From: Chryseobacterium sp. JV274 | GTDB taxonomy: Bacteria > Bacteroidota > Bacteroidia > Flavobacteriales > Weeksellaceae | Assembly: GCF_903969135.1 (NCBI RefSeq) | Contig: NZ_LR824569.1 | Location: forward strand, 3,183,001-3,247,000 | Direction: 5' to 3' | Length of the DNA: 64,000 nt | In this document: positions 8,677 through 17,599 of the stretch, one piece after another | Layout: every line of letters starts with the position of its first letter | How positions within the stretch are numbered: the stretch's first letter is position 1 | Program-made: the position numbers and the translations under genes | The notes under the pieces: model-generated | The model's database searches: none | What the model saw: only the letters and a program-made list of their open reading frames with translations | What the model was told of the DNA's origin: nothing

Positions 8677-10035
8677 TTAATAATGACATTTACCACACTC
8701 AAGACCTCCAATTGCATCTACAGTGATCTTACCTCCATCTTGTGGATATTGTTTTTTCAACTTGTCATGTAGATTTTTGAAGTACTCTTTATTATAACCG
8801 TTGTTCATATCAACTTCAGTCGTTCTGTGGCACTCGATACACCATCCCATAGTAAAGTCGTTAGCCATTTGAACAACATTCATTGTATCAATTTTACCGT
8901 GACAAGCTTTACATACAACATCAATTTTGTTGTTAGGATTCTTTTTGTTGAAAGAATTGATGATTGCTTGTTCTCCAGCAATTACGTGCTGTGAGTGGTT
9001 GAAGTAAACGAAGTCTGGCATGTTGTGGATTCTTGTCCATTCAACCGGTTGTGTTTTTCCTGTGTACTGTTGTTTTGCAGGATCCCAACCTGTTGCCGCG
9101 TAGATCTTCTGGATTTCTCCGTCATAGAATGCCTTATCTTTTCCTGGCTCCATGTAGTGATCTGCGTTATATTCGGAAATTGTTCTGTGACAGTTCATAC
9201 AAACGTTCATAGAAGGAATTTCAGATACTTTTCCGTATTTAGCACTAGAGTGACATAGCTGACAGTCAATTTTTTGTTCTCCAGCGTGAATTTTGTGAGA
9301 GAAGTAGATAGGCTGCTCAGGTTTGTAACCTTTGTAAACCCCAATCCACATCAACCAGTTCCATACTCCATAAGCAGCTAAAATAGCAAGAATTGCTAAT
9401 AAACCTTTACCAATGTAGTGGAACTTCTCATACATTTCACTGAAAGAACGAACTCTTGTTTCGTTAAGCCCAGCTAAATCTTCAGATTGACCCAGTTTTA
9501 CCAATTGTCTTAGTTTTACTAAGATCCAAACCAGTAAACCTGCGATCGCTAAAAGTGAAATGATAACAACGTTTGTAGTAGTTTTGTCTGCAGGTGCTGC
9601 CGCAGCGGCGTCAGTTGCAGGAGTTGCTTCCGGCTTTTTCTCTTCCGGAGCAGGAGGATTAGTCGTGAAAGCTAAAATGTCGTCAATATCCTTATCTGTA
9701 AGATTTGGAAAGACCTGCATTTCAGTCTTATTAAACTTTTCAAAAATCTCATTGGCGTATTTATCCCCAGAAGCTCTCAGAGCTTTGTTGTCTTTGATCC
9801 ACTTGTGAAGCCAATCTTTGTCTACACCACCTTCTGTCTTTACTCGTTCTACAACCCCCTTTAATGGTGGTCCAACAACTTGTTTGTCCAGCGCGTGACA
9901 TGCAGTACAATTCGCTTTGAAAAGTTTCTCTCCGTTTTTAGGATCGCCGTCTTGCCCGTAAAATGAAGCACTGGTTGATAGCAATAAGCCTATTGCGATC
10001 AACGTTTTTTTATAATGCTTTCTCCAACTAATCAT
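8677..10035 (-). CDS. actA: Alternative complex III multihaem cytochrome ActA with fused monohaem domain
   Basis: 452 residues. Signal peptide (cleavage near SFYGQ), a monohaem cytochrome c domain with CTACH at residues 43-47, an Ala/Pro linker, a transmembrane helix (VVIISLLAIAGLLVWILV), a second hydrophobic segment (GLLAILAILAAYGVWNWLMW), and a C-terminal pentahaem domain with CQLCH, CMNCH, CKACH, CIECH and CGKCH. That makes six c-type haem sites. The pentahaem part is the ActA core known from ACIII; the N-terminal monohaem cytochrome is an added domain. It is the first gene of the operon, with a -7 box about 50 bases upstream. Confidence 0.95.
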   Translation of the reverse strand: MISWRKHYKKTLIAIGLLLSTSASFYGQDGDPKNGEKLFKANCTACHALDKQVVGPPLKGVVERVKTEGGVDKDWLHKWIKDNKALRASGDKYANEIFEKFNKTEMQVFPNLTDKDIDDILAFTTNPPAPEEKKPEATPATDAAAAAPADKTTTNVVIISLLAIAGLLVWILVKLRQLVKLGQSEDLAGLNETRVRSFSEMYEKFHYIGKGLLAILAILAAYGVWNWLMWIGVYKGYKPEQPIYFSHKIHAGEQKIDCQLCHSSAKYGKVSEIPSMNVCMNCHRTISEYNADHYMEPGKDKAFYDGEIQKIYAATGWDPAKQQYTGKTQPVEWTRIHNMPDFVYFNHSQHVIAGEQAIINSFNKKNPNNKIDVVCKACHGKIDTMNVVQMANDFTMGWCIECHRTTEVDMNNGYNKEYFKNLHDKLKKQYPQDGGKITVDAIGGLECGKCHY

Positions 10036-10082
10036 TTAAATTATCTTATGTTAGTAAATTATTGAACATTCAATCAATTCGG

Positions 10083-10090
10083 CAAAAATA
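10083..10090 (-). promoter_or_regulatory. Candidate act operon promoter
   Basis: On the minus strand TATTTTTG matches the TANNTTTG -7 consensus exactly. A TTA triplet 18 bases further upstream stands where TTG is expected. It lies 48 bases before the actA start. Confidence 0.45.
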
Positions 10091-10173
10091 ATATTTTTAA
10101 CAGGAATTTAACGGTATATCTAAAAGGGAAAATATCATTTACGTTTAATTTGTATTGATTCTAAATAACCTGT

Positions 10174-10204
10174 TTGGTATAGTTTTTTAATTTGTATAAA
10201 TTTG
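10174..10204 (+). promoter_or_regulatory. Promoter of SPOR-domain gene
   Basis: TTG at 10174-10176, a 20-base spacer, then TAAATTTG at 10197-10204, an exact -7 consensus. The ATG follows 15 bases later. Confidence 0.6.
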
Positions 10205-10219
10205 CGAAAACAAGTTTAA

Positions 10220-10777
10220 ATGAAAAATTTGATTAAAATATTTTCGATATTATCACTATTTGGTTTTTATAATATTGAAGCCCAGCAAGTTGTTAAAAAA
10301 GATACCCTTTCGGGTACGGAACTTGTTATGACAATGGATTCCAAAATAAATGCAGCTTTGGAAGGAATTGAAGGAAAATGTGCTAAAGTTACTCCCGCAA
10401 ATTATCCTAAAGATTCCGGTTCCAATGATATTGGAGTTTCTACAGGGATCAATACAAAACCTCCCAAAATCTTTGTGCCGAGCAGAGAACTTACGAATGC
10501 TGAAATTTGTAAGAAAAATCCTAGAATTTTAGGTTTTAAAATTCAGATTACTACTGTGAAAAGTAACGAAGAAGCCAATGAAGTAAAGTCTTATTTCAGA
10601 AAAAGATTCCCTAACCTTAAAGTGGAAACGGATGCTTCTTTAAGACCTAACTACAAGATTTTGGCAGGAAGTTATTTCACAAAACAAAGTGCGGCTGGTG
10701 ATCTTTCAAGAATCAGAGAATATTTTAAATCTGCGGTAGCTGTACAGTACAGAATTTTCTGTGCGGAAGCAAAATAG
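10220..10777 (+). CDS. SPOR-domain periplasmic protein
   Basis: 185 residues. An N-terminal signal peptide (MKNLIKIFSILSLFGFYNIEAQ) is followed by a short variable stretch, then a C-terminal SPOR domain from about residue 108 (FKIQITTVKSNEEANEVKSYFRKRFPNLKVE ... YKILAGSYFTKQSAAGDLSRIREYF). SPOR domains bind denuded glycan strands of peptidoglycan, often at the division site, so an envelope or division role is likely. It is divergently transcribed from the act operon and is a single-gene unit closed by a bidirectional terminator. Confidence 0.85.
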   Translation: MKNLIKIFSILSLFGFYNIEAQQVVKKDTLSGTELVMTMDSKINAALEGIEGKCAKVTPANYPKDSGSNDIGVSTGINTKPPKIFVPSRELTNAEICKKNPRILGFKIQITTVKSNEEANEVKSYFRKRFPNLKVETDASLRPNYKILAGSYFTKQSAAGDLSRIREYFKSAVAVQYRIFCAEAK

Positions 10778-10803
10778 AATTGAATTCATTTCAACATAAA
10801 AAC

Positions 10804-10834
10804 AAAAAAGCTGAGAAATTTTCTCAGCTTTTTT
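10804..10834. terminator. Bidirectional terminator
   Basis: 14-bp stem (10804-10817 with 10821-10834, core GCTGAGAA) and a 3-base loop, with T runs on both strands. It closes the SPOR gene on the plus strand and the converging membrane-protein gene on the minus strand, whose stop codon overlaps it. Confidence 0.85.
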
Positions 10835-12111
10835 TATTGGTAATAAGTTTCCATAAACCAGAAAAATTCAGCCATTCGAAATAAATTGTTGGCCAGTAGA
10901 TAGACAAATAGTAAGATCACAGTTAATGTTAAGACTGACATTACTTTACGGGACGATCTGTAGGAATAAAAAAGCCATCCCAAAAGAAGTGGATACACGA
11001 AAACAAAATGTCCTCCATAAATGGATGAAGTGTGAAGTCCGAATCTCATAACACAATGAATCACAATGTCAACGAAAAAAGAAATGGCGATAACCTGAAC
11101 CCATTTGTTTTTGAAATTTTTAAAATAACTCCAAATAATCAGGGTCAATAATATGGTTATAAAAAAGTAAGGAAAAGCAGAAGAATAAAGGTCCATATAA
11201 AGTCCTTTAAAGTCGAATCCCTTCATATTGTGTTTATCCGAAATAATAAATCCAGGGAAAAGAATATTGCCTCCGAAAAAGAAGGAGAGAATCATGTCCC
11301 AAGTGGGCATTGATTCTACATTAGAGAATTTTTCGTACTGCTGGTTGGTTTTGGAAAATATATTCTGATATTTAAAATCAATTCTATTCAAATAGAGTAG
11401 TACAAAACAAATTACTGCAATTGTTACCCTAAACACTGCATTTCCGAATTTTTTCCAGTCTCTGAAAAGATTTTTTTCAAAAAGGAGGGGAATGAAAACT
11501 TTTATAAAATTGGTAATAGTAAGCCCGCCGATGGTAATTCCGGCAAGCGAAAGAGCAATTGCGGGTGTTTTTTCTTCTTTTCTGAGTTTTATTGCTGCGT
11601 AATAATTGTATAATGAAAGTAAAAACAAGGTGTAGGTGAAATTTTCCGGAGTAAAGGACAATATGATATTGGTTGAAAAAACTCCAAAAAACAAAATGAT
11701 TAATACACTTAACCATAGCGGGAGACAGATAATGTTTTTTAAATATTTAAAAACCTGAACAATGTTTAAGCTGATAATAATATTGCTGAGCCAAGCCAGT
11801 GTAAGCCTGAAGTTGGTGTCCATTTTTCCGCCTGAAATGAATAATGAGAATTCTCTTACCCAATTGAAAAAATAATAGGATAGAGGATGTCTTTCAAAGC
11901 TTCCTCCTGTCATAAGGATAGATTTGTTATCAAAACTGAAATAAGCATCCCATGGAATTCTGCTGTCAAAAATAATTCTGTAATGAAGGGCGATGTATGA
12001 GCCTAAAATTCCATAGCAGATCATAAAAAAAAGAAAGACAGCCAGCTCGGTGTAAGTGGAAGGAAAAATAAGTTTAAAGAAATTGATTGTTTTTGTTTTG
12101 ATAAGAGACAC
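10834..12111 (-). CDS. Polytopic membrane protein, possibly DUF6080 family
   Basis: 425 residues with about ten hydrophobic helices spread over the whole length (for example AVFLFFMICYGILGSYIALHY, LSVLIILFFGVFSTNIILSF, VMSVLTLTVILLFVYLL). A periplasmic loop after helix 1 carries DSRIPWDAYFSFDNKS and RHPLSYYFFNW, similar in placement to the first large loop of GT-C type glycosyltransferases, although I see no clear catalytic DxD or DE motif there. I associate this kind of protein with the DUF6080 family from memory, unverified. It is a single gene, convergent with the SPOR gene. The function is unknown. Confidence 0.7.
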   Translation of the reverse strand: MSLIKTKTINFFKLIFPSTYTELAVFLFFMICYGILGSYIALHYRIIFDSRIPWDAYFSFDNKSILMTGGSFERHPLSYYFFNWVREFSLFISGGKMDTNFRLTLAWLSNIIISLNIVQVFKYLKNIICLPLWLSVLIILFFGVFSTNIILSFTPENFTYTLFLLSLYNYYAAIKLRKEEKTPAIALSLAGITIGGLTITNFIKVFIPLLFEKNLFRDWKKFGNAVFRVTIAVICFVLLYLNRIDFKYQNIFSKTNQQYEKFSNVESMPTWDMILSFFFGGNILFPGFIISDKHNMKGFDFKGLYMDLYSSAFPYFFITILLTLIIWSYFKNFKNKWVQVIAISFFVDIVIHCVMRFGLHTSSIYGGHFVFVYPLLLGWLFYSYRSSRKVMSVLTLTVILLFVYLLANNLFRMAEFFWFMETYYQ

Positions 12112-12143
12112 GTGTCAGATTTTTTGCAAAAGTAAAATAAAAA

Positions 12144-12163
12144 AACCACCAAAGCTGGTGGTT
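12144..12163 (-). terminator. Terminator of T9SS cargo gene
   Basis: 8-bp stem AACCACCA (12144-12151 with 12156-12163), 4-base loop, followed in the minus direction by a T-rich run. It lies 23 bases after the stop codon at 12187. Confidence 0.8.
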
Positions 12164-12186
12164 ATGTAAAGATTGTATAAACGTTG

Positions 12187-13050
12187 TTATTGTTTTATTA
12201 CTTTTTCTGTTTTCGATGTTCCATCAGAAAAATCTACTTTTAATAAATAGATTCCTTTCGGAAGCGAAGAAATATCTAATCTTTCAGAAGTATTATTAAG
12301 TAGAGATTTTCCGCTCGCATCAATTACAGTTGCAGATTTGATTTTTTTATCTGCTTTGATGTTGATTTCTCCTCTTGTTGGATTTGGATAAATGGAAATA
12401 CCGCTGTTTTTTGTTTTTGAAGTTTCAGATGTACCAAGAGTTCCATTAGCAACAACCTGTACATCATCTACTGAAACAGCATCAGCATCAGTTGCCATAT
12501 ACTGGAATCTTATTTTTACATTCGCCTGTCCTATGTATGTACTAAGGTTTTTTTGTACAGTAACCGTGTTATAAAAATCAGTATCTATATTACCATCACC
12601 GTCATCAGTAAAGCCGGGTTCGCTATCTTCATTCCAAAGAGTAACCCAGTTAGTTCCCCCATCTATTGATATCTGTGCCAGAAGATTTCCTTTGTTCAGG
12701 CTTATCATATAGCCCCAGCCAACTTTTACTTTGAAGCTTAGGGTTGGACTTGTCGCTCCAGCTAAACTGAATGAAGGGCTTGTAAGGTATGCTGTGTTAG
12801 AGCCAGCAATCCAGTCAATAGTAGCAGAATTATTTCCGGCAATAGTAAATCTCGTTTTGAGTTCAATAGAAGATGCTGAAGTTCCGGAAAAAACAGAACT
12901 TGTTAAATCCCATGCTCTTGATGCGTTTGTGTTAGTTTTAGTCCATCCTGTTGGAGGAAATGTCGCTCCTTCGAAATTTTCCGAAAGTAGGGTCTGGGCA
13001 TTGCCGTAAAAGCATGATGCCAATGCTAAAGAAAGTACAATTTTTTTCAT
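12187..13050 (-). CDS. Secreted protein with T9SS type A sorting domain
   Basis: 287 residues from ATG 13050 (MKKIVLSLALASCFYGNAQ, a clean signal peptide); a longer in-frame reading to 13176 is rejected because it would run into selO and place the signal peptide internally. The mature N-terminal part (LLSENFEGATFPPTGWTKTN ... WDLTSS) is a choice-of-anchor-J/cleaved-adhesin type beta-sandwich. The last 70 residues are a type A C-terminal sorting domain (ISIYPNPTRGEINIK ... ISSLPKGIYLLKVDFSDG ... EKVIKQ), which directs export by the type IX system and is removed on the surface. The gene at 25759 encodes a protein of the same architecture. Confidence 0.9.
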   Translation of the reverse strand: MKKIVLSLALASCFYGNAQTLLSENFEGATFPPTGWTKTNTNASRAWDLTSSVFSGTSASSIELKTRFTIAGNNSATIDWIAGSNTAYLTSPSFSLAGATSPTLSFKVKVGWGYMISLNKGNLLAQISIDGGTNWVTLWNEDSEPGFTDDGDGNIDTDFYNTVTVQKNLSTYIGQANVKIRFQYMATDADAVSVDDVQVVANGTLGTSETSKTKNSGISIYPNPTRGEINIKADKKIKSATVIDASGKSLLNNTSERLDISSLPKGIYLLKVDFSDGTSKTEKVIKQ

Positions 13051-13132
13051 ATTAAAGATTTTTCTAAATATAGTGAAAATATTTAATATGATGATAATAT
13101 GGTAATTAGATATGTCTTTTGTTGTTGAAATT

Positions 13133-14674
13133 TTATGAGCTGCATGAAAGTGTTGAACATCCTGCAGTGTCGTCATAGCCGGAAGGTCTTTTGACGGAGA
13201 ACTCAGGGTATAATTCCTGATAAGGAAATTCTAAAGCTTTGGTGAGTTTTTCCAGCATTTCTTTTTTGCCGTTATTGATCTCTTCAATGCATTCGTAAAG
13301 AAGATAATTTCTCAGGATGAATTTTGGGTTTGTTTTTTTCATCATCGCTAATGAAGCCTCTTTTGATATAGAATTTAAACCTAATCTTGCTTCATAACTT
13401 TTAATGAAATTGCTAAGTTTTTCCAGCATTTCTTCATTTAAAGAGATATAAGAAACCTCTTTAAAATGTCCTTTGATATCGGTATCCAGAGTTATTTTTT
13501 CCAGTTGACTGAAAAACAGGGTGTAGTCTAGCTGAAGTTCCTGCATTAATCCCTGCCAATTGGTGAAAAAATTCTCATCTTCTTTTTGTAGCTGATCCAG
13601 TCCGAATTTTTTACAAAGCATCTGATCATGAGCCTCCCAGAAATACGTTCCAAAATTATTTAAGGTGTCTTCTAAAAACTTTTCATCTTTAATTAAAGGA
13701 TGGAGTGCATTCGCAAGCTGCCAAAGATTCCATTGGGCAATCTGTCCCTGTTTTCCGAATGCATATCTTCTTCCCGGAAGGTCTGTGGTATTGGGGGTGA
13801 AATTCAAATCATATTCATCCATCATGGAGTAAGGTCCATAATCGATGGTTAATCCCAGAGCAGACATATTATCTGTATTCATCACTCCATGTACAAATCC
13901 CACTCTGAACCATTCAACCATTAAATCTGCGGTCCGGGTACAGATATTTTGAAAGAAATCTCTGTATTTCTGGCTGTCTGATGATGTGATTTCCGGATAA
14001 TAATTTTCAATGGTGAAATCGGTAAGTTCCTGCAGACTGTTGTATTCTCTTTGAGCAGACATCAGTTCAAAATGTCCGAAGCGTAAGAAGCTTTCAGCAG
14101 TTCTGATGACCACTGCGCCTTTTTCAAGCTGAGGATTTCCACTGTACATAATATCGCGCATTACATCTTCGCCCGTAAAAGCCAGGCTGAGTGCTCTTGT
14201 AGTTGGAACTCCTAAATGATGCATAGCCTCACTCATCAGATATTCGCGTACAGAAGATCTCAATACGGCCCTTCCATCAGCATGTCTGGAATAGGGGGTT
14301 GCTCCGGCACCTTTCCATTGGATCTCTGTTTTTTTTCCAGCTTCATTTGTGATTTCACCCGCAAGTATCGCTCTTCCGTCTCCGAGTTGTCCTGCCCAGT
14401 TTCCAAACTGATGTCCTGCATAAACTGTAGCATAGGTTTTAACATTTTCCGGAAGGTTATTTCCAACCAGAAAGTCCAGATCTTTATCTTCAAATTTTCC
14501 TAATCCTATTTCTTTGGACAGAACTTCATTAAAAGCAATTAATTCGGGTTGACCAAAACCAGCAGGTTTGATGGTAGCAAATAAAACCTTTGGGGTATTT
14601 CTCTGCATAGGATTGTTTGAAAAGTCACCTGGAAAAGTCTCGATAAAAGGTTGTCTGATACGTTCGATATTCAT
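13133..14674 (-). CDS. selO: SelO-family protein adenylyltransferase (YdiU)
   Basis: 513 residues. Pseudokinase-fold enzyme of the SelO/YdiU family, which transfers AMP from ATP to Ser, Thr or Tyr of target proteins and is linked to redox stress. Visible motifs are YAGHQFGNWAGQLGDGRA, the IQWKGAGATPYSRHADGRAVLRSS loop with the nucleotide-binding Lys, HGVMNTDN and DYGPYSMMDEYD with the metal-binding residues. The C-terminus CSTLSCSS has Cys where animal SelO has selenocysteine (U-S-S), so the redox-switch disulfide can still form. The ATG is only 4 bases from an exact -7 box, implying a leaderless or nearly leaderless mRNA. Confidence 0.92.
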   Translation of the reverse strand: MNIERIRQPFIETFPGDFSNNPMQRNTPKVLFATIKPAGFGQPELIAFNEVLSKEIGLGKFEDKDLDFLVGNNLPENVKTYATVYAGHQFGNWAGQLGDGRAILAGEITNEAGKKTEIQWKGAGATPYSRHADGRAVLRSSVREYLMSEAMHHLGVPTTRALSLAFTGEDVMRDIMYSGNPQLEKGAVVIRTAESFLRFGHFELMSAQREYNSLQELTDFTIENYYPEITSSDSQKYRDFFQNICTRTADLMVEWFRVGFVHGVMNTDNMSALGLTIDYGPYSMMDEYDLNFTPNTTDLPGRRYAFGKQGQIAQWNLWQLANALHPLIKDEKFLEDTLNNFGTYFWEAHDQMLCKKFGLDQLQKEDENFFTNWQGLMQELQLDYTLFFSQLEKITLDTDIKGHFKEVSYISLNEEMLEKLSNFIKSYEARLGLNSISKEASLAMMKKTNPKFILRNYLLYECIEEINNGKKEMLEKLTKALEFPYQELYPEFSVKRPSGYDDTAGCSTLSCSS

Positions 14675-14678
14675 CCTT

Positions 14679-14686
14679 CAAAGGTA
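14679..14686 (-). promoter_or_regulatory. -7 box of selO, leaderless arrangement
   Basis: TACCTTTG on the minus strand, an exact TANNTTTG match ending 4 bases before the selO ATG. A TTG stands 24 bases upstream (14711-14713), slightly farther than usual and inside the loop of the PBP1A terminator. Confidence 0.5.
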
Positions 14687-14701
14687 TTAATTATAAAAGA
14701 A

Positions 14702-14729
14702 AAGACCTTCCAAATTATTGAAAGGTCTT
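14702..14729 (-). terminator. Terminator of ricT-gldH-PBP1A operon
   Basis: 8-bp stem AAGACCTT (14702-14709 with 14722-14729), 12-base loop, T-rich tail in the minus direction, 20 bases after the PBP1A stop codon. It overlaps the expected -33 region of selO. Confidence 0.75.
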
Positions 14730-14749
14730 ATGTATTTCTAAAAGAGAAT

Positions 14750-17128
14750 TTATTTATTGAAATCTACTTCATCATTGGAATGAAGATTTTCATTGATGTT
14801 GTCCTCTTTCTTTTCTGTTGGTTTTTTAGGCGTAGGGTCTGCCGGCCTTGGATTTTTGATCTCATCGATCGTCTGAAGGCTTCCATCGTCTCCATAGCCT
14901 CCGCTTAATCCTTTAAGGTTTGAACAGCCGTCTTTCCAATCGGAAGGTTTAACAAACTTATCATCAGGAGTAACTCCTAAGCTTTTATCTGCCCATACTT
15001 TCTTCATGAAAATTGCCCAGATCGGCAATGCCATTTTTGCACCCTGACCTTCACCGGTTCCAAAGAAGTGAGTTGCTCTGTCTTCCCATCCAACCCATGC
15101 TCCGGTTGCTAATTTTGGCGTGATTCCCATAAACCATCCGTCAGAGTTGTTCTGAGTTGTTCCTGTTTTAGCGGCAATTTCTACTGCTTTTGAAATTCCT
15201 CTTCTTCCCAGCTCTCCGGAAGCGGTTCCGTACTGTGCAACACCTTTCATCAGTTCAATCATGGTGTAAGCATACATTGGGTTCATGACCTCTTTTGGTT
15301 CTACATTTACTTCCTTGATTACTCTACCGTTGGCATCTTCAATTCTCCAGATCATTTCCGGTTTATTGTGATTACCATAGTTGGCGAAAGTACTGTAAGC
15401 ACCTAGCATTTCATAAATAGTAATGTCTGATGAACCTAAAGCGATTGTATTGTTTCTTGGAATATCTTCTGTTACGCCCAGATCTCTTGCGGTCTGGATA
15501 ACAGCATCTACTCCTGTCATTTCAATTAATCTTGCAGCAACAGGGTTTTGAGAGTGCGCTAATGCATCTTTTAAAGTAAGCATTCCTCCTCTTCCCGGCA
15601 CATGCCATCCGTTATGATCATACGTTCCGTTAGAAACAGCTGAACAAGGAGTCATTCCCAGTTTCATGATAGCGGTTGCATACACGAAAGGTTTGAAGGT
15701 AGATCCTACCTGTCTCTTACCCTGCTTGATGTGGTCATATTGGAAGTGCTGCCAGTCGATACCTCCTACCCATGCTTTGATCTCTCCGGTTCCAGGAACC
15801 ATAGACATCAGACCTGCCTGTGCAATTTGTTTGTGGTATCTGATAGAATCCCAAGGAGACATTTCAACTTCTTCTTCTCCGCTCCATGTGAATCTTGAAG
15901 TTTTGATTGGTTTCTTGAATTCCATCATAATGGAGTCTTCCGGCATTCCGTCAGCTTTTAACAGCTTATATCGCCCGGTTCTTTTCATAGCCTGAAGCAT
16001 CACATCTTTGATCTGTTTGTCATTAAGATAGTAGAAAGGTCTGTTTTTTCTACCTCTTTGTTCTGCATCAAATCTTTTCTGAAGATCCGTTAAGTGTTCT
16101 TTGATTGCTTCTTCTGCATACTTCTGCATCTTAGAATCAAGCGTAACATATATTTTTAAACCGTCTTTGTAAAGGTTAAGTTTTTTGCCGGTTTCTTTTT
16201 CATGAGTTTCAAGATATTTATCAATCTCTTTTCTCAGATAGAATTTGTAATAAGCCGAATATCCGTCAGTGATGCTTTTAATAGGGTGAAAGTCTACTTC
16301 AATAGGAGTATTGGCTGCTTTTTCATAGGTGGCAGCATCAATATATCCGGTTTTCTGCATTTGATCCAATACAACATTCCTTCTTTCTTTTGCCTTTTCA
16401 GGGTATCTGTAAGGATTATTTTTTCTTGGATTTTCAAGCATTGCTACAAATGTTGCAGCTTCAGGTAGTGTAAGTTCCGAAGTCTTTTTGTTAAAATAAA
16501 CTCTGGAAGCCATTTCAATACCGTTAGCGTTGAAAAGGAAATCAAATTTATTGAAATAAAGAGTAACAATCTCTTCTTTGGTATATCTTTTCTCAAGGCT
16601 TACCGCTACTACCCATTCTTTTAATTTCTGGAATGCTCTTTCAACTTTATTTTGAGAAGCATTTCCTGTGAAAAGAAGTTTTGCCAGCTGTTGAGTGATC
16701 GTAGAACCACCACCACGGCCACCACCATATGCCACGGCTCTTGCGATAGAATATAAGTCGATTCCTGAATGTTCTTTGAAACGCTCATCTTCTTTAGCCT
16801 GAAGGGCATAAATAAGGTAAGGAGGAAGATCCTTATAAACGATAGGCTGTGTTTTTTCCTTTTCGAATTTACCCAGCATAACTCCGTCTGAAGAAATGAT
16901 TTCTGAAGCGACAAAGATATCAGGATTTTCAAGTTCTTTTACATCAGGCATTTCCCCAAGAAATCCTTGAGAAACTGCAAAGAAAAGTCCTGAAATTCCC
17001 AAAACTACCGCAACGAGTCCAATCCAAATAAATGAGACCCATTTTTTCCAGGAGGTATCTTTCTTTTTTTTAGGAGGCAGAGGAAATGTTTTCCCCTTAT
17101 TTCCTGCATTTTTTTTGTTTTCTTCCAT
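14750..17128 (-). CDS. Penicillin-binding protein 1A, bifunctional transglycosylase/transpeptidase
   Basis: 792 residues, class A PBP that polymerises and cross-links peptidoglycan at the outer face of the inner membrane. Order of features: short Lys-rich cytoplasmic tail (PLPPKKKKD), one transmembrane helix (about residues 31-55), glycosyltransferase 51 domain with the catalytic Glu region EDERFKEHSGID and GGGSTITQQLAKLLF, then the transpeptidase domain with SxxK in GSTFKPF, SxN in SQNP and KTGTTQNNSDGWFMG. The tail is acidic and Pro/Lys-rich. It is the third gene of ricT-gldH-PBP1A, 6 bases after gldH. Its size and domain set are normal for the family. Confidence 0.93.
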   Translation of the reverse strand: MEENKKNAGNKGKTFPLPPKKKKDTSWKKWVSFIWIGLVAVVLGISGLFFAVSQGFLGEMPDVKELENPDIFVASEIISSDGVMLGKFEKEKTQPIVYKDLPPYLIYALQAKEDERFKEHSGIDLYSIARAVAYGGGRGGGSTITQQLAKLLFTGNASQNKVERAFQKLKEWVVAVSLEKRYTKEEIVTLYFNKFDFLFNANGIEMASRVYFNKKTSELTLPEAATFVAMLENPRKNNPYRYPEKAKERRNVVLDQMQKTGYIDAATYEKAANTPIEVDFHPIKSITDGYSAYYKFYLRKEIDKYLETHEKETGKKLNLYKDGLKIYVTLDSKMQKYAEEAIKEHLTDLQKRFDAEQRGRKNRPFYYLNDKQIKDVMLQAMKRTGRYKLLKADGMPEDSIMMEFKKPIKTSRFTWSGEEEVEMSPWDSIRYHKQIAQAGLMSMVPGTGEIKAWVGGIDWQHFQYDHIKQGKRQVGSTFKPFVYATAIMKLGMTPCSAVSNGTYDHNGWHVPGRGGMLTLKDALAHSQNPVAARLIEMTGVDAVIQTARDLGVTEDIPRNNTIALGSSDITIYEMLGAYSTFANYGNHNKPEMIWRIEDANGRVIKEVNVEPKEVMNPMYAYTMIELMKGVAQYGTASGELGRRGISKAVEIAAKTGTTQNNSDGWFMGITPKLATGAWVGWEDRATHFFGTGEGQGAKMALPIWAIFMKKVWADKSLGVTPDDKFVKPSDWKDGCSNLKGLSGGYGDDGSLQTIDEIKNPRPADPTPKKPTEKKEDNINENLHSNDEVDFNK

Positions 17129-17134
17129 TTATGG

Positions 17135-17599
17135 TTACGGTTTAGCCGTTTCTATTTTTACCCCAATATCCTCAATTCCTGAAAGGTTGTCATTTCTCAT
17201 CGCCTGGGTCAGACCGATTTCATATTTTCCCTTTCCCGGAAACTGATAATTCAGTTTATACTGAAACAAAGTTTCCTTTGTATCACCAAAGCCTGTACCA
17301 AGCCATTCTCCATTAGGTTTTGCCAGCACATAATTCAAGGTGTCAGTTTCCTTTTTTTTGTTCTGGAGATTGGTGAAATTCACAATGAATCTTATATTGC
17401 TGTAAGGATAACTATTGTTGTTTCTTACGACAAATATAATATTTTTAGGATTCTGCGGATCTGAAATTTCAAGATTAAATTTTTGCTCATTTTTCTTATT
17501 CCATTTGTTATCAACGGAATTCATGATGACATCTCCTCCTGATGAAGAGTTACAGCTAAAGAAAAGGATAAGGGAAAATAATCCTAAAATTTTATGCAT
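17135..17599 (-). CDS. gldH: Gliding motility lipoprotein GldH
   Basis: 154 residues from ATG 17599, the start that gives a lipoprotein signal (MHKILGLFSLILFFSC, Cys16). The body (NNSYPYSNIRFIVNFTNLQNKKKETDTLNY ... GDTKETLFQYKLNYQFPGKGKYEIGLTQAMR) matches what I know of GldH, a lipoprotein needed for gliding and type IX secretion in Flavobacterium. The start overlaps the ricT stop by 8 bases. The order ricT-gldH-PBP1A is one I know from other Flavobacteriia, which supports the name. A longer reading to 17674 would place the lipobox internally and is rejected. Confidence 0.88.
   Translation of the reverse strand: MHKILGLFSLILFFSCNSSSGGDVIMNSVDNKWNKKNEQKFNLEISDPQNPKNIIFVVRNNNSYPYSNIRFIVNFTNLQNKKKETDTLNYVLAKPNGEWLGTGFGDTKETLFQYKLNYQFPGKGKYEIGLTQAMRNDNLSGIEDIGVKIETAKP

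Noticed and set aside
13051..13176. N-terminal extension of the T9SS cargo gene
   Set aside because: It would overlap selO and place the signal peptide 43 residues inside the protein.
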